Below, piece after piece: positions 44,547-54,391 of a stretch of DNA of 64,000 nt. The notes beneath the pieces were generated by a model. The model had not been told where the DNA came from. It saw only the letters and a list, made by a program, of their open reading frames with translations, and searched no databases. The number at the start of each line of letters is the position of its first letter. Position 1 is the stretch's first letter. The translations under genes and the position numbers were made by a program. This DNA comes from Actinomyces johnsonii (GTDB lineage: Bacteria > Actinomycetota > Actinomycetes > Actinomycetales > Actinomycetaceae): NCBI RefSeq assembly GCF_006546835.1, contig NZ_VICB01000005.1, positions 248,001 through 312,000 on the forward strand, written 5' to 3'.

Positions 44547-47500
44547 ATGACCAGCCGACACCGCTACGCCGAGCTGCACGCCCACTCCGCCTACTCCTTC
44601 CTGGACGGAGCCAACGAGCCCGATGACCTGGCCTCAGCCGCCGTCGAGCTCGGGCTAGAAGCCCTCGCCCTCACCGATCACGACGGTGTTCCCGGTATCG
44701 TCAAGCACGCCCAGGCGGGTCGTGCTCACGGCCTGCCCACCATTCACGGCACCGAGCTCACCCTCGCCGACGGCTCCCACCTGCCTGTCCTGGCTCGCAA
44801 TCCTGTCGGCTACCACCGCCTGGTCTCGGCCATCTCCCAGCACAACCTGGATGCCGGAGAACGCCGAGATCCAGCCCATGACCTGCCCGCTCTCGCCTCG
44901 GCCCTCCGCGCCGCCCCCACCGGCCAGACCGGGGGAGCAGCCGGAACCTGCCTCGTCCTCACCGGCACCGCCAACGGCCCCCTGCGCCGCGCCCTGGGCG
45001 ACCCCCTCCGGCCAGGCACCTGGGACCTGGCTGCGGCAGGCGACTGCCTGGGACGACTCACCGACCTTTTCGCCGCTCCCGACCGGGGCCGCCCATCCGG
45101 TACTAGCACCATGGCCGGCGGCCCACAGGTTGAGGGAGATGCCGTCGTCGGCCTGGCCGTCGAGCTCACCCTGGACGGTGGCCCCACCGACGCCGCGCTC
45201 ACCGAAGTCCTGACCCGGCTAGCCCACGACCACCGACTGCCCCTCGTGGCCACCGGCGCAGTGCGCTGCGCCCGACCCGCCGACGCCCGCCTCGCCGATG
45301 TCCTCACCGCAATCCGCTTGGTCACCGACCTGGAAGGAGCACGCGGGCACCTGCCCGCCATCGGCCGCTGGCTGCGGGGAGCCCAGGACATGGCCAGACT
45401 CCACCGCCGCAGCCCCGACGCCGTCGACCTGGCCGCAGACTTGGCCGCGGACCTCGCCTTCGATCTGTCCCTCATCGCCCCCGACCTGCCCGAGGCCGAC
45501 GTCCCCGCCGGACACACGCCCGCCAGCTGGCTGCGCGAGCTCACCCGCCAAGGCGCCGTCCGCCGCTACGGCGCCCCGCAGGAGCACCCCCGTGCCTGGG
45601 AGGTGCTCAACCACGAGCTCGACGTCATCGAGTCCCTGGGGTTTCCCGGCTACTTCCTCATCGTGCACTCCATCGTCGAGTTCTGCAGACAGTCGGGAAT
45701 CCTGTGTCAGGGGAGAGGATCCGCCGCCAACTCCGCAGTCTGCTACGCCCTGGGGATCACCGCCGTCGATGCCGTCCGGCACCAGATGCTCTTCGAACGG
45801 TTCCTGTCCCCGGGGCGAGCCAGCTACCCGGACATCGACCTCGACATCGAGGCCTGCCGCCGAGAAGAGGTCATCCAGCACGTCTACTCCCGTTACGGGC
45901 GAGACCGCGCCGCCCAGGTCGCCAACGTCATCTCCTATCGCCCCCGATCCGCCGTCCGCGATGCTGCCCGGGCCCTCGGCCACTCCGCCGGCGTACAGGA
46001 CAGCTGGGCCAGGCAGATGGACCGATGGACCACGGTGCGCCCCGGAGGACTGACAGGACAGGGCGACGAGGTCCCCGCGCCGGTCCTCGATATCGCCGAG
46101 AAGCTGCTGCGTCTGCCCCGCCACCTGGGAATCCACTCCGGAGGCATGGTCCTATGCGGCCGCCCCGTCACCGAAGTCTGCCCGGTGCGCTGGGCCGCCA
46201 TGGACAACCGCTCGGTCCTCCAATGGGACAAGGACGACTGCGCCGAAGCCGGCCTGGTCAAGTTCGATCTCCTCGGATTGGGTGAGCTCACCGCCCTGCG
46301 TCTGGCCTTCACCACCCTGGGCGAGCGCGGTCAGACCGTCCCCGACGTCGTCGAGGAAGGCGAGCTGCGCACCTCCCAGACCGGCCGCCCCTGGGGACTT
46401 CACACCCTCCCCGAGGAGGATCCGGCCGTCTACCGCCTGCTCACGGCCGCCGACACGGTCGGGGTCTTCCAGGTCGAATCACGTGCCCAGATGGCCACCC
46501 TGCCCCGTCTGCGGCCCAAAGAGTTCTACGACATCGTCGTCGAGGTCGCCCTCATCCGCCCCGGCCCCATCCAGGGCGACGCCGTCAACCCCTACATTCG
46601 CCGCAGGCTGAAGCGCGAGGAAGTCACCTACCTGCACGACTCCCTCAAACCCGCCCTGGCCAAGACCCTGGGCGTACCGCTCTTCCAGGAGCAGCTCATG
46701 CAGATCGCCGTCGACTCCGCGGGGTTCAGCCCAGCCGAGGCGGACACCCTGCGTCAGGCCATGGGGGCCAAGCGATCCATCGAACGCATGGAGGCCCTCC
46801 ATGATCGGCTCATAGCCGGTATGAGGGGACGAGGAATCGATGAGATCACCGCTGAGAAGATCTATAGCAAGCTGAGATCCTTCGCCGAGTTCGGCTTCCC
46901 CGAGTCCCATGCCTTCTCCTTCGCCTATCTGGTCTACGCCTCGGCCTGGCTCAAGGTGCGCAAACCCGAGGATTTCTACGCCGGAGTCCTCGCCGCCCAG
47001 CCCATGGGCTTCTGGTCTCCGCAGTCCCTCGTGGCCGACGCCCGCCGCCACGGTGTGCGCGTCCTTCCTGCAGACATCAATCACTCGCTGTCCCAGGCAA
47101 CCGTTGAGCAGAAGGGCAAGCACCAGGTCGCCGAGCCGCCCGAGCAGTGGAGGACGCTCACTCCCCATCCTGCCGCTCCGTCCCCGCTTGACGTTCATGA
47201 GGACCTAGCGGTGCGTCTGGGCCTGGCCCCGATCAAGGGACTGGGGGAGCGGGCTGCGCAGGCCATCGTCGCCGAGCGCCGTGCCCATGGCCCTTACCGG
47301 GACCTGGCAGACCTTGCTCGACGCGTGAGCCTGAGCCGTTCCAATCTTGAGACGCTGGCCGCCTCGGGGGCCCTGGACAGTCTGGGGGTGGAGCGCCGTC
47401 GGGCGCTGTGGGCAGCCGCGGTCCTATCTGATGAGCACGGCCGACACCGTGGAGCCTCCCACCAGGATCCAGGTGCATGGTTCCAGCCCACGCTTCCGGG

Positions 47501-47951
47501 CACCGTCGCAGGCGCCGTCGCCCCGGCCCTGCCGGCCATGACCAGTCGCGAGCAACAGGTGGCAGACCTGAGCCTGACCGGAGTGTCTACGCACGGCTCG
47601 CCTCTGACGCTGCTGCGCCCAGGGCTGAGCGCCGAGGGCGTGCTGACCACCGCCGACCTCTCCGATCAGGAGCACGGGCGCCGGGTCCGAGTCGCGGGCG
47701 TCGTCACCCACCGGCAGCGGCCCCACACGGCCTCCGGCATGATCTTTCTCAACCTGGAGGACGAGACCGGTCTGCTCAACGTTATTTGCCGAGCCGGCAT
47801 GTGGCGCCGCTACCGCGGTATCGGCAGGCGCGCCGGTGCTCTCATCGTGCGTGGCACGGTGGAGAGGGGAGACGGGGTCATCGCCCTCATGGCCGAGCAC
47901 CTCCAGGCCCTCCCAGGTGTTCCCGTCACCGGCAGCCGGGACTGGTGCTGA
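44547..47951 (+). CDS. dnaE2: Error-prone DNA polymerase DnaE2
   Basis: An 1134-residue C-family polymerase of the DnaE2 type. The ATG at 44547 opens directly into the PHP domain (RYAELHAHSAYSFLDGANEP and ALTDHDGVPG). The catalytic palm is in PDIDLDIEACRREEVI with the KEFYDIVVEVALIRPGPIQGD block, then FPESHAFSFAYLVYASAWLK and an OB-fold tail (RVRVAGVVTHRQRPHTASGM). The first 366 bases of the longer open frame look noncoding in this frame. It works with ImuA' and ImuB in damage-induced mutagenesis. Confidence 0.93.
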   Translation: MTSRHRYAELHAHSAYSFLDGANEPDDLASAAVELGLEALALTDHDGVPGIVKHAQAGRAHGLPTIHGTELTLADGSHLPVLARNPVGYHRLVSAISQHNLDAGERRDPAHDLPALASALRAAPTGQTGGAAGTCLVLTGTANGPLRRALGDPLRPGTWDLAAAGDCLGRLTDLFAAPDRGRPSGTSTMAGGPQVEGDAVVGLAVELTLDGGPTDAALTEVLTRLAHDHRLPLVATGAVRCARPADARLADVLTAIRLVTDLEGARGHLPAIGRWLRGAQDMARLHRRSPDAVDLAADLAADLAFDLSLIAPDLPEADVPAGHTPASWLRELTRQGAVRRYGAPQEHPRAWEVLNHELDVIESLGFPGYFLIVHSIVEFCRQSGILCQGRGSAANSAVCYALGITAVDAVRHQMLFERFLSPGRASYPDIDLDIEACRREEVIQHVYSRYGRDRAAQVANVISYRPRSAVRDAARALGHSAGVQDSWARQMDRWTTVRPGGLTGQGDEVPAPVLDIAEKLLRLPRHLGIHSGGMVLCGRPVTEVCPVRWAAMDNRSVLQWDKDDCAEAGLVKFDLLGLGELTALRLAFTTLGERGQTVPDVVEEGELRTSQTGRPWGLHTLPEEDPAVYRLLTAADTVGVFQVESRAQMATLPRLRPKEFYDIVVEVALIRPGPIQGDAVNPYIRRRLKREEVTYLHDSLKPALAKTLGVPLFQEQLMQIAVDSAGFSPAEADTLRQAMGAKRSIERMEALHDRLIAGMRGRGIDEITAEKIYSKLRSFAEFGFPESHAFSFAYLVYASAWLKVRKPEDFYAGVLAAQPMGFWSPQSLVADARRHGVRVLPADINHSLSQATVEQKGKHQVAEPPEQWRTLTPHPAAPSPLDVHEDLAVRLGLAPIKGLGERAAQAIVAERRAHGPYRDLADLARRVSLSRSNLETLAASGALDSLGVERRRALWAAAVLSDEHGRHRGASHQDPGAWFQPTLPGTVAGAVAPALPAMTSREQQVADLSLTGVSTHGSPLTLLRPGLSAEGVLTTADLSDQEHGRRVRVAGVVTHRQRPHTASGMIFLNLEDETGLLNVICRAGMWRRYRGIGRRAGALIVRGTVERGDGVIALMAEHLQALPGVPVTGSRDWC

Positions 47952-47963
47952 CCGCCGAGGCTC

Positions 47964-49454
47964 TCATTCCTTGCGGGAGGAGTACACGGGCAGCTCGCCG
48001 GTGACCGGGGCGTCCTTGATGTGCAGTTCGGAATAGACGGACCAGACGACGCCGATCAGCGGGACCGCGACGATCGCCCCGAGCAGGCCGGAGGCGTAGG
48101 TTCCCAGGGCGACGCCGATAATCACCACCACCGGATGCAGAGAGACCTGACGGCCCATGATGAGGGGCTGGAGAATGTGCCCCTCGATCTGGCCGATGCC
48201 CGCTACCCCCACGCCGACGACGATCATGGTGACGGGGCCTCCAGACGCCAGAGCCACCACCATGGCGACGAGCATTGCCAGAGGAGCGCCGATGATCGGG
48301 ATGAAGGCGCCGATGAACACGAGCACCGCCAGGGGCGCCGCCAACGGAATTCCCACCAACTGCAGGAAGATCCCGGCCATGATGGCGTCGGACAGCGCCA
48401 CCAGCACGGTACCGCGTGCGTACCCGGCGAAAGTGTACCAGCCGGCGCCCGCAGCCCGGTGGGTCGACTCGCGCATCGTGGCGGGCAGCTCGTTGAGGAA
48501 CCAGCGCCACATCTTCCCGCCGGAGGCGAGGAAGAAGATCGTCACGAACAGCGCCAGGGCCAGGACCGTAAGCACATCGACGACGGCACTCGCGTTGGAG
48601 AGCACCTCCGAAGCAAGGGAGGGGGCGTTGGACTGTAGATAGTGTTGTCCCTGGCGCAACCAGACCTGGAGCTGGTGATAGACCTGCTGCTGCGTCAGGT
48701 GCAGCGGTCCGTGCTCCAGGAAGTCCATGATCGTGTCGAGGCCGTCACTGAACTGGGAGGCCAGTGAGTTCCACTGACTGGTGACCGACGCAACCACGTA
48801 GGTGACCAGTCCGGCGATCGCGCCGATAGTGGTCAGCAGGGCGAGGAAGGTCGCCGGGTAGCGGGGCATGATCCTGGCGAAGAGGTTGACCATCGGTTGG
48901 AGGATTGAGGTGAACACCAGTGCCATGAACAGGCCTATGAACACCGGGATCACTTGCGAGGTGGCGTAGAAGGCGAGGCCGATCACGATAATGATGCCGA
49001 GCCCCAGCCATGCCCCCATGCCGCCCCGCACCAGCCATGCGGGAAGGGAATCCATGATCGAGGAGCGGGTCGTCACCGTCTCGGGGAAGGAGACTGACGG
49101 TGCCACTCGGACATGGGTAGTGGACACCGGGGGAGTGGTCGGGCTCGTGGTCGTCTCCCCACCCGAGTCGGACTCCCAGTGCAGTTGGTAGTCGCGGCCT
49201 GCTTGCCTGCGCCTCTCCGCCCAGTCGATCCCCCGATCCAGTGCCGTGCGGGCATTTCTGAGCCGCCCGAGAAGGCCGCTGCTGCTCAGAAGCTCTCGGG
49301 ACGATTTCTTTTCGGAACCGGATGCCTGAGCCGCCTGAACGGAGTCGGAGTTCTCAGAGGACGGGGAAGCCTGAACAGGTGCGTCTTCTGACGGGGTCTC
49401 TGACGGAGAGCTGGTTGTTGCCATGGGATGAACGTTCAGTCCTTCGCTGGTCAT
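47964..49454 (-). CDS. AI-2E-family transporter
   Basis: A 496-residue membrane protein of the AI-2E/PerM family. An acidic/Ser-rich N-terminal tail of about 130 residues precedes eight or so helices, including AWLGLGIIIVIGLAFYATSQ and the loop RYPATFLALLTTIG. The signature near the end is IEGHILQPLIMGRQVSLHPV. Family members include ion or peptide exporters; the substrate is not evident. A second in-frame ATG at 49424 is possible. It is convergent with dnaE2 and divergent from the mutarotase gene. Confidence 0.88.
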   Translation of the reverse strand: MTSEGLNVHPMATTSSPSETPSEDAPVQASPSSENSDSVQAAQASGSEKKSSRELLSSSGLLGRLRNARTALDRGIDWAERRRQAGRDYQLHWESDSGGETTTSPTTPPVSTTHVRVAPSVSFPETVTTRSSIMDSLPAWLVRGGMGAWLGLGIIIVIGLAFYATSQVIPVFIGLFMALVFTSILQPMVNLFARIMPRYPATFLALLTTIGAIAGLVTYVVASVTSQWNSLASQFSDGLDTIMDFLEHGPLHLTQQQVYHQLQVWLRQGQHYLQSNAPSLASEVLSNASAVVDVLTVLALALFVTIFFLASGGKMWRWFLNELPATMRESTHRAAGAGWYTFAGYARGTVLVALSDAIMAGIFLQLVGIPLAAPLAVLVFIGAFIPIIGAPLAMLVAMVVALASGGPVTMIVVGVGVAGIGQIEGHILQPLIMGRQVSLHPVVVIIGVALGTYASGLLGAIVAVPLIGVVWSVYSELHIKDAPVTGELPVYSSRKE

Positions 49455-49493
49455 CGGGCTGACGAAACACGCACAGCCTACTAGCGTGGCCCC

Positions 49494-50405
49494 ATGACCG
49501 CCCCGAATATCAGCAATCCGACTTACTTTGCCGCCGCGAGCCCGGTGCGCCTACCACGCGCCGCCGCGCTCGGGCCGGGGCTGGGAGGCCAACCGCGCCT
49601 GCTCGTCGATGCCCCTGCCGGGGCTGCGGAGATATATCTCCACGGAGCCACCGTGACCTCCTGGACGCCGCGCGGCGGCTCGGAGGTCATCTTCACCTCA
49701 CGGCAGGCCGTCTTCAACGGCTCCACCGCGATTCGCGGGGGAATCCCCCTGTGCCTGCCCGAGTTCGGCGTCGGCATCAACGGCGACGCCGTACCGAAGC
49801 ACGGCTGGGCCCGCATCGCCCCCTGGCAGCTGCGGACGGTCACCGGTACCGACGACGGCGGGGTCCGCGCTCTTCTGAGCGTCAGCCGCGACCACTTGAC
49901 GGCGCTTTACGAGGTCGAGGTCGGCCAGACCCTGCGCCTAGGGCTAAGCCTGCGCAACGATGGGGCCGAGCCTCGCACGGTGGAGGCCGCTGCCCACACC
50001 TATCTATCGGTTCACGATGTCACCGCCAGCATCATCAGCGGGCTTGCCGGCGCCTCCTACAATGACAATCTGGCTCGCAGCCCGCAGGAGGCTCGTCGGA
50101 TCCAGGAAGGCGACCTGAAAATCTCCGGACCCGTGGATCGCATCTACGACTCTTCCGAACCGGTGGCGGTGACTGACCCCGGGCATCGGCGCACGATCCG
50201 CATCGACAAGCGCAACGCCCCTTCCACGATCGTGTGGAACCCATGGTCCACCTACAGCGCCCCGCTGCCGGACATGGCCGACGACGAGTTCCCTACCATG
50301 GTCTGCGTCGAGAGCGGAGCGGTGCGTGAGCACGCGCCCACCATCGATCCTGGGACGAGCTGGGCCATGCAGGTGACCCTCAGTGTCGAGAACCACCGGA
50401 TGTGA
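49494..50405 (+). CDS. D-hexose-6-phosphate mutarotase (YeaD type)
   Basis: A 303-residue aldose-1-epimerase-like protein that interconverts the anomers of glucose-6-phosphate-type sugars. Visible are AEIYLHGATVTSWTPRGGSEVIF, PLCLPEFGVG, the KHGWARIAPWQL His and CVESGAVREHAP. A beta-sandwich is expected through the length. The ATG is at 49494. Confidence 0.87.
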   Translation: MTAPNISNPTYFAAASPVRLPRAAALGPGLGGQPRLLVDAPAGAAEIYLHGATVTSWTPRGGSEVIFTSRQAVFNGSTAIRGGIPLCLPEFGVGINGDAVPKHGWARIAPWQLRTVTGTDDGGVRALLSVSRDHLTALYEVEVGQTLRLGLSLRNDGAEPRTVEAAAHTYLSVHDVTASIISGLAGASYNDNLARSPQEARRIQEGDLKISGPVDRIYDSSEPVAVTDPGHRRTIRIDKRNAPSTIVWNPWSTYSAPLPDMADDEFPTMVCVESGAVREHAPTIDPGTSWAMQVTLSVENHRM

Positions 50406-50518
50406 TGGGAAGCACTTGGAAGTGGTTTGGTGGCCCGGGCGGCCGTCATGCTAAGTTTCTCTGCGTCGCCGGAGCGGGTCTCCGGTGGAGCCGCTGAGAG
50501 GCGGAGGAAACAACACAA

Positions 50519-50609
50519 GTCCGAGTGGCGGAATAGGTAGACGCGCTAGCTTGAGGTGCTAGTGCCTTATTAAACGGGCGTGGGGGTTCAAGTCCCCCCT
50601 CGGACACCA
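50519..50609 (+). tRNA. tRNA-Leu (anticodon GAG), CCA encoded
   Basis: The acceptor stem GTCCGAG pairs with CTCGGAC, the anticodon arm CTAGC-TTGAGGT-GCTAG gives GAG, and a long variable arm of class II type follows (CCTTATTAAACGGGCG), then the T arm GGGGGTTCAAGTCCCCC and encoded CCA. It reads leucine CTC/CTT codons. Confidence 0.96.
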
Positions 50610-50614
50610 CCAAC

Positions 50615-50652
50615 ACGTGATCCCCGGAACCTTGAGGTTCCGGGGATCACGT
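50615..50652. terminator. Strong terminator after tRNA-Leu
   Basis: A 17-bp perfect stem with TTGA loop, beginning ACGTGATCCCCGGAACC. It faces the convergent DUF805 gene at 50679. A near-identical copy is at 52310-52345. Confidence 0.88.
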
Positions 50653-50678
50653 CGTTTCGCTTTCGCGAGGAGGTCGGG

Positions 50679-51260
50679 TCAGCTCCACTCGGGACGATAG
50701 AGGTCGGGGCGGGACTCCGATGCCATCAGGATCAGGAACCAGATGGCGCCGATACCAAACGGAATGAGCTGAATGAACCACCATGCCCCTGACTTTCCCA
50801 CATCGTGCAGGCGACGCACAGTGAGGCCGAGGTTCGGCAGAATAGTCGCGAAGCTATAGATCGACAGCAAGCCCGAGATGACCAGGAAGCCGGCGGAGTA
50901 TGTAAGAGGCTCCGCCCCCTCACCATTCGCAGAGGCTTCGAGCGCGGCGCTCATGGCAGCCATTAAGGGAACGAAGATGAAAATAGATGCAACGAAGCCG
51001 ATAATGGCATTGAAGAGCGCAACCCACCAGAACTCAGATCGGGAGGCGTAGCCGCGGAACTGGGCGTAACGCTGGAAGTAACGCTTGACGGCCTCACCGA
51101 AGCTCGCGCCGGGCAAGGGCGCGATGTCAGGAGTCAGGGCCGGAGCCCCGAACTGTCCGAACTGGTTGGGTGCGCCGTAGGGTGCCTGACCGCCGTAGGG
51201 CGCCTGACCGCCGTAGGGTGCCTGACCGCCGTAGGGGGCGGGGCCGCTTCCGTAGGACAT
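50679..51260 (-). CDS. DUF805 membrane protein, first copy
   Basis: A 193-residue DUF805 protein. An N-terminal Gly/Tyr/Pro/Gln-rich tail with a six-residue repeat (GGQAPY) is followed by the conserved RYAQFRGYASRSEFWW and three to four membrane helices (FNAIIGFVASIFIFVPLMAA, IYSFATILPNLGLTVRRLHD, FGIGAIWFLILM). GGAGG precedes the ATG at 51260. A diverged second copy lies at 52367. Function is unknown. Confidence 0.87.
   Translation of the reverse strand: MSYGSGPAPYGGQAPYGGQAPYGGQAPYGAPNQFGQFGAPALTPDIAPLPGASFGEAVKRYFQRYAQFRGYASRSEFWWVALFNAIIGFVASIFIFVPLMAAMSAALEASANGEGAEPLTYSAGFLVISGLLSIYSFATILPNLGLTVRRLHDVGKSGAWWFIQLIPFGIGAIWFLILMASESRPDLYRPEWS
51177..51237. repeat. 18-bp tandem repeat coding for GGQAPY
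   Basis: More than three copies of an 18-base unit (GTAGGGTGCCTGACCGCC) encode the low-complexity tail of the first DUF805 protein. The second DUF805 copy lacks it. Confidence 0.85.
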
Positions 51261-51499
51261 GAATCCTCCAAGTGAGACTGAGACTGAGAGACGCTGGAAA
51301 GCGATGCATCCATGGCGTCTTGAGGGAAATACCGAGCCAGGCCTGGGACAGCGTGACCGGAGGCAGCCTAGAGGTAGAAGCCCTTCCCTGTCATCTTGAT
51401 GGCGTGTGCCGATGTGAGGAGAACTTCCCCTTGCGTCCCCGGCATGTCTTGGTGGTAGTCGTCGGCCACCACGACCGCCCTGTTGCGCCGGCCCCTGGT

Positions 51500-52305
51500 C
51501 CAGGTTCTTAGGAACGTGACCGACCCCCCGCGACGGACGTGGAGTGCGCCACAGTCTGTTCACGGTCCTGTCCCTGGCGGTGACGGGGGTGCTTGCGGGC
51601 TGTCCAGCTTGACGGCGATATGGGGAGCACACACGGACCTGACCGTCGCCGATCTGGAGGCCTTGGGGGTGGAGGCGGGCTGGGCTCTTTCGTCGGAGTC
51701 GACCATCCGGCGGGTGCTGCAGGATCTGGACCCCGCTGACGTTGATGCCCACTTGAGACCATGGTTGTGCACACGCACCGGCACCATCGAGGGAAGAACA
51801 GTGGCCGGGGTGGTCAGTCACTACCTTCTCACCGTCAAGGGCAACCAGAAGACTCTGCGTAGGATGCTCAAGAGGCTTCCCCAAAAGAGCGTCCCGTCCG
51901 TCTCAGGTGTCGACACCTCTCATGGGCGGCGGGTGCGACGCACCGTCAAAGCCGTCAAGACCCCCGCCCGGGCGGGCTTCCCCGCAGCCGTCCAGGTGGT
52001 CCGGGTCCGACGCACCAGGGCCACCAGGAACCGCAAGAAAGGCGGGCAAGGACAGCTGCGCTAAGACAACCGCTAAGAAGACGAGCGTTGAGGTGGTCAA
52101 CCCGGGTCTACTCCCTACCCATTGATCAAGCCCGGCCCGAGACCGTCGCGTCCTGGATCTGCGGGCACTGGGGGATAGAGAACCGGCTTCAGGTCGGTCA
52201 GAGACGTCGTCACGGGCGAGGACCACCACCAGCTGCGCACCGCCAACGGCCCCGAGATCATGACCATGCTGAGAAGCCTGGCCACCCGGCCTCACAGGGC
52301 TGATT
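51500..52305 (+). pseudogene. ISAs1-type transposase remnant
   Basis: A degraded insertion-sequence transposase on the plus strand. Recognisable pieces are GVRHSLFTVLSLAVTGVLAG (translated at about 51540-51605, in another frame), SSLTAIWGAHTDLTVADLEALG, SESTIRRVLQDLDPADVDAHLRPW, YLLTVKGNQKTLRRML and, after another frame change, SWICGHWGIENRL. The central catalytic part is deleted, and at least two frameshifts are seen. No clear terminal inverted repeats or target-site duplications were found. The remaining bases 51261-51500 hold nothing recognisable. Confidence 0.82.
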
Positions 52306-52309
52306 AATA

Positions 52310-52345
52310 CGTGATCCCCAGAACCTCAAGGTTCTGGGGATCACG
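52310..52345. terminator. Duplicate of the 50615 terminator
   Basis: A 16-bp stem beginning CGTGATCCCCAGAACC with loop TCAA; it differs from the 50615 copy at one stem pair and in the loop. It closes the end of the second DUF805 gene. Confidence 0.85.
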
Positions 52346-52366
52346 CTGTTCGTGAGAAGGTGGAGG

Positions 52367-52903
52367 TCAACTCCACTCGGGACGATAGAGGTCCGGACGA
52401 GACTCTGAAGCAAGGAGAACCAACAGCCAGATCGGTCCGACGATCGGCACGAACACGATGAAGAACCAGACTCCTGGCTTTCCAGTGTCGTGCAGGCGGC
52501 GTACCAAGACCGACAGACTCGGAAGAAGAATCGCGAGACTGTAGAGCGATGAGACGCCGGACATCATGAGAACACCGGTCGAATACGCGGGCTCTATCGG
52601 GGGTTCGCCGTTCTGGGCTGCTTCAATGGCGGCAGTCATGGCGGTGAGCATCGGGATCACGGTGAAGAGACTCAGGACGAAGCTGATGATGGTATTCAGC
52701 AACCATGGCCACCAGTATTCCGAACGGGAGGCGTAGCCGCGGAACTGGGCGTAGCGCTGGAAGAAGCGCTTGACGGCCTCGCCGAAGCCCGCGCCCGGGA
52801 GTGGGGCGATGTCGGGGCTCAGGGCGGGCGCCCCGAACTGTTGGGGAGCGCCATAGTGCGCCTGGCCGGCAGGGTATGGGTTGGGTCCGCTTCCGTAAGA
52901 CAT
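52367..52903 (-). CDS. DUF805 membrane protein, second copy
   Basis: A 178-residue paralogue of the protein at 50679: the same ends (MSYGSGPNPY and ASESRPDLYRPEWS), the same RYAQFRGYASRSEYWW block, and about four membrane helices. It lacks the GGQAPY repeats. The upstream region with CTTGGAGGA before the ATG is nearly the same as in the first copy. It has diverged in the middle helices, so the duplication is not new. Confidence 0.87.
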   Translation of the reverse strand: MSYGSGPNPYPAGQAHYGAPQQFGAPALSPDIAPLPGAGFGEAVKRFFQRYAQFRGYASRSEYWWPWLLNTIISFVLSLFTVIPMLTAMTAAIEAAQNGEPPIEPAYSTGVLMMSGVSSLYSLAILLPSLSVLVRRLHDTGKPGVWFFIVFVPIVGPIWLLVLLASESRPDLYRPEWS

Positions 52904-53087
52904 TCATCCTCCAAGTGAGACGAGGTCGGGGAATCGTGGGCGTTACGCGCAAGAGCCAACAACTCTTGTGTCGCAAGAACGTTCTGCCAGAGCCAGCCTA
53001 GGCGCCCGTCGTCGTCGACGCCATCCCTTTGTCCACTTTTCTTATGGCTGTACTTCCCCCCTCGTGGCTCTTCGGTAGCCTGGGCTG

Positions 53088-54356
53088 ATGCGCCCCGCCA
53101 TTCCGTTGATCAACCGCCTCAGGCCGCGGCGCAGTCCTGAGCTGCTGCGTGCCCGAGCCGGGGTCTACCTGGTCTTCCTGGCCAACGGTCTGGGATTCGC
53201 CAACCTGGTTCCACGCTTTCCGGAGGTCGTGGCTCATCTGGGCTTGAGCAAGGCGGCTTTTGGTCAGGCCGTGGCCGCGGCCAGTGTCGGAGCCCTCGTG
53301 GCAGGACTGGCGGCGTCCTGGCTCATCGCTCGTCTGACCTCGGCGAAGGTTGCCAGCCTGGGCATGCTCGTGGTGGCACTGGCTCTCCTTGGTGCCGGTC
53401 TGGCCCGCTCGTGGATCGCCTTGGCGGCCTGCCTCCTGGTGGTAGGTGGGACAGACGCTATCGTCGATGTCGCGCAGAATGCTCATGGCCTGCGGGTCCA
53501 GCGCCGCTGGGGCGCCTCCATCGTGACGAGCTTCCACGCCTCCTGGTCGTTGGGCGCTGTGTTGGGAGCGGCCATGGGGCAGGCCATGGCCGGGGCCGGT
53601 GTGGGACCGGGGACCCATATGACGGTCACGGCGGTGGTACTGCTGGTCATCTCGGTGGGGCCCTTGCTCGCGGGTTGGTTCCTACCCGGTCGTGATGCTG
53701 CTGAGCGCGCCCTCGATCAGGCCGAGGACTTCCAGGGCTCCCAGGACTCCCATGAGGCGCCTGCGACGGTCCCACCGCGTCCCTCCCTGCCGGTGACGAT
53801 CCTGGTCCTCAGCATCGTCGGGCTGCTATGCGCCGCCTCCATGTTTCCCGAGGACGTCGCCATGAACTGGTCCTCCTTGCTCCTGTCCGCGCAGGGTGCC
53901 ACAGCCGGCCGCGTGGGGCTGGGACTGGTGGCGCTCCAGGGGACGATGATCGTGGGGCGCCTGGTGGGGGACCGCATCATCGACGCCGTCGGTCAGCAAG
54001 CGGTCATCGCCTGGGGCGGCGCTCTAGTGACGCTCGGGATGGGGCTCGCACTCGTGGTCTCCTCGGTTCCCGGAACACTGATCGGGATGGCCGTCTCCGG
54101 GGCCGGTTGTGCTGTCGCCGTTCCCGTGACCTACTCCGCGGCCGACGACGTCGAAGGGCTCCCTGCCGGGCTGGGCCTGACGATCGTGTCCTGGCTCGCC
54201 CGGCTCACAGGCCTTTTGGCGCCGCCGGTTGTCGGCTGGCTCGCCGATGATCACGGACTGTGGGTAGCACTGGCCTACGGTCTGCTGGGAGGTCTCATCA
54301 TGGTCACCTGCTGGCCGGTCCTACGCCGCCGGACTGTGGAGGCGTCCGTCGGGTGA
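53088..54356 (+). CDS. MFS transporter
   Basis: A 422-residue transporter with twelve likely helices. Blocks include GVYLVFLANGLGFANLVPRF, ASVGALVAGLAASWLIARLT, GTDAIVDVAQNAHGLRVQRR and TSFHASWSLGAVLGAAMG, as in the YbjJ-like sugar-type MFS branch. The ATG at 53088 is near the left edge of a 184-base gap from the DUF805 gene. Substrate is unknown. Confidence 0.85.
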   Translation: MRPAIPLINRLRPRRSPELLRARAGVYLVFLANGLGFANLVPRFPEVVAHLGLSKAAFGQAVAAASVGALVAGLAASWLIARLTSAKVASLGMLVVALALLGAGLARSWIALAACLLVVGGTDAIVDVAQNAHGLRVQRRWGASIVTSFHASWSLGAVLGAAMGQAMAGAGVGPGTHMTVTAVVLLVISVGPLLAGWFLPGRDAAERALDQAEDFQGSQDSHEAPATVPPRPSLPVTILVLSIVGLLCAASMFPEDVAMNWSSLLLSAQGATAGRVGLGLVALQGTMIVGRLVGDRIIDAVGQQAVIAWGGALVTLGMGLALVVSSVPGTLIGMAVSGAGCAVAVPVTYSAADDVEGLPAGLGLTIVSWLARLTGLLAPPVVGWLADDHGLWVALAYGLLGGLIMVTCWPVLRRRTVEASVG

Positions 54357-54391
54357 TCTGAACGGCGCTGCAGCATGTAAGACCCTCAGTT

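Noticed and set aside
50519..50609. tRNA-Leu as an integration site of a mobile element
   Set aside because: No integrase gene and no copy of the tRNA 3' end was seen downstream; the IS remnant is of a different class.
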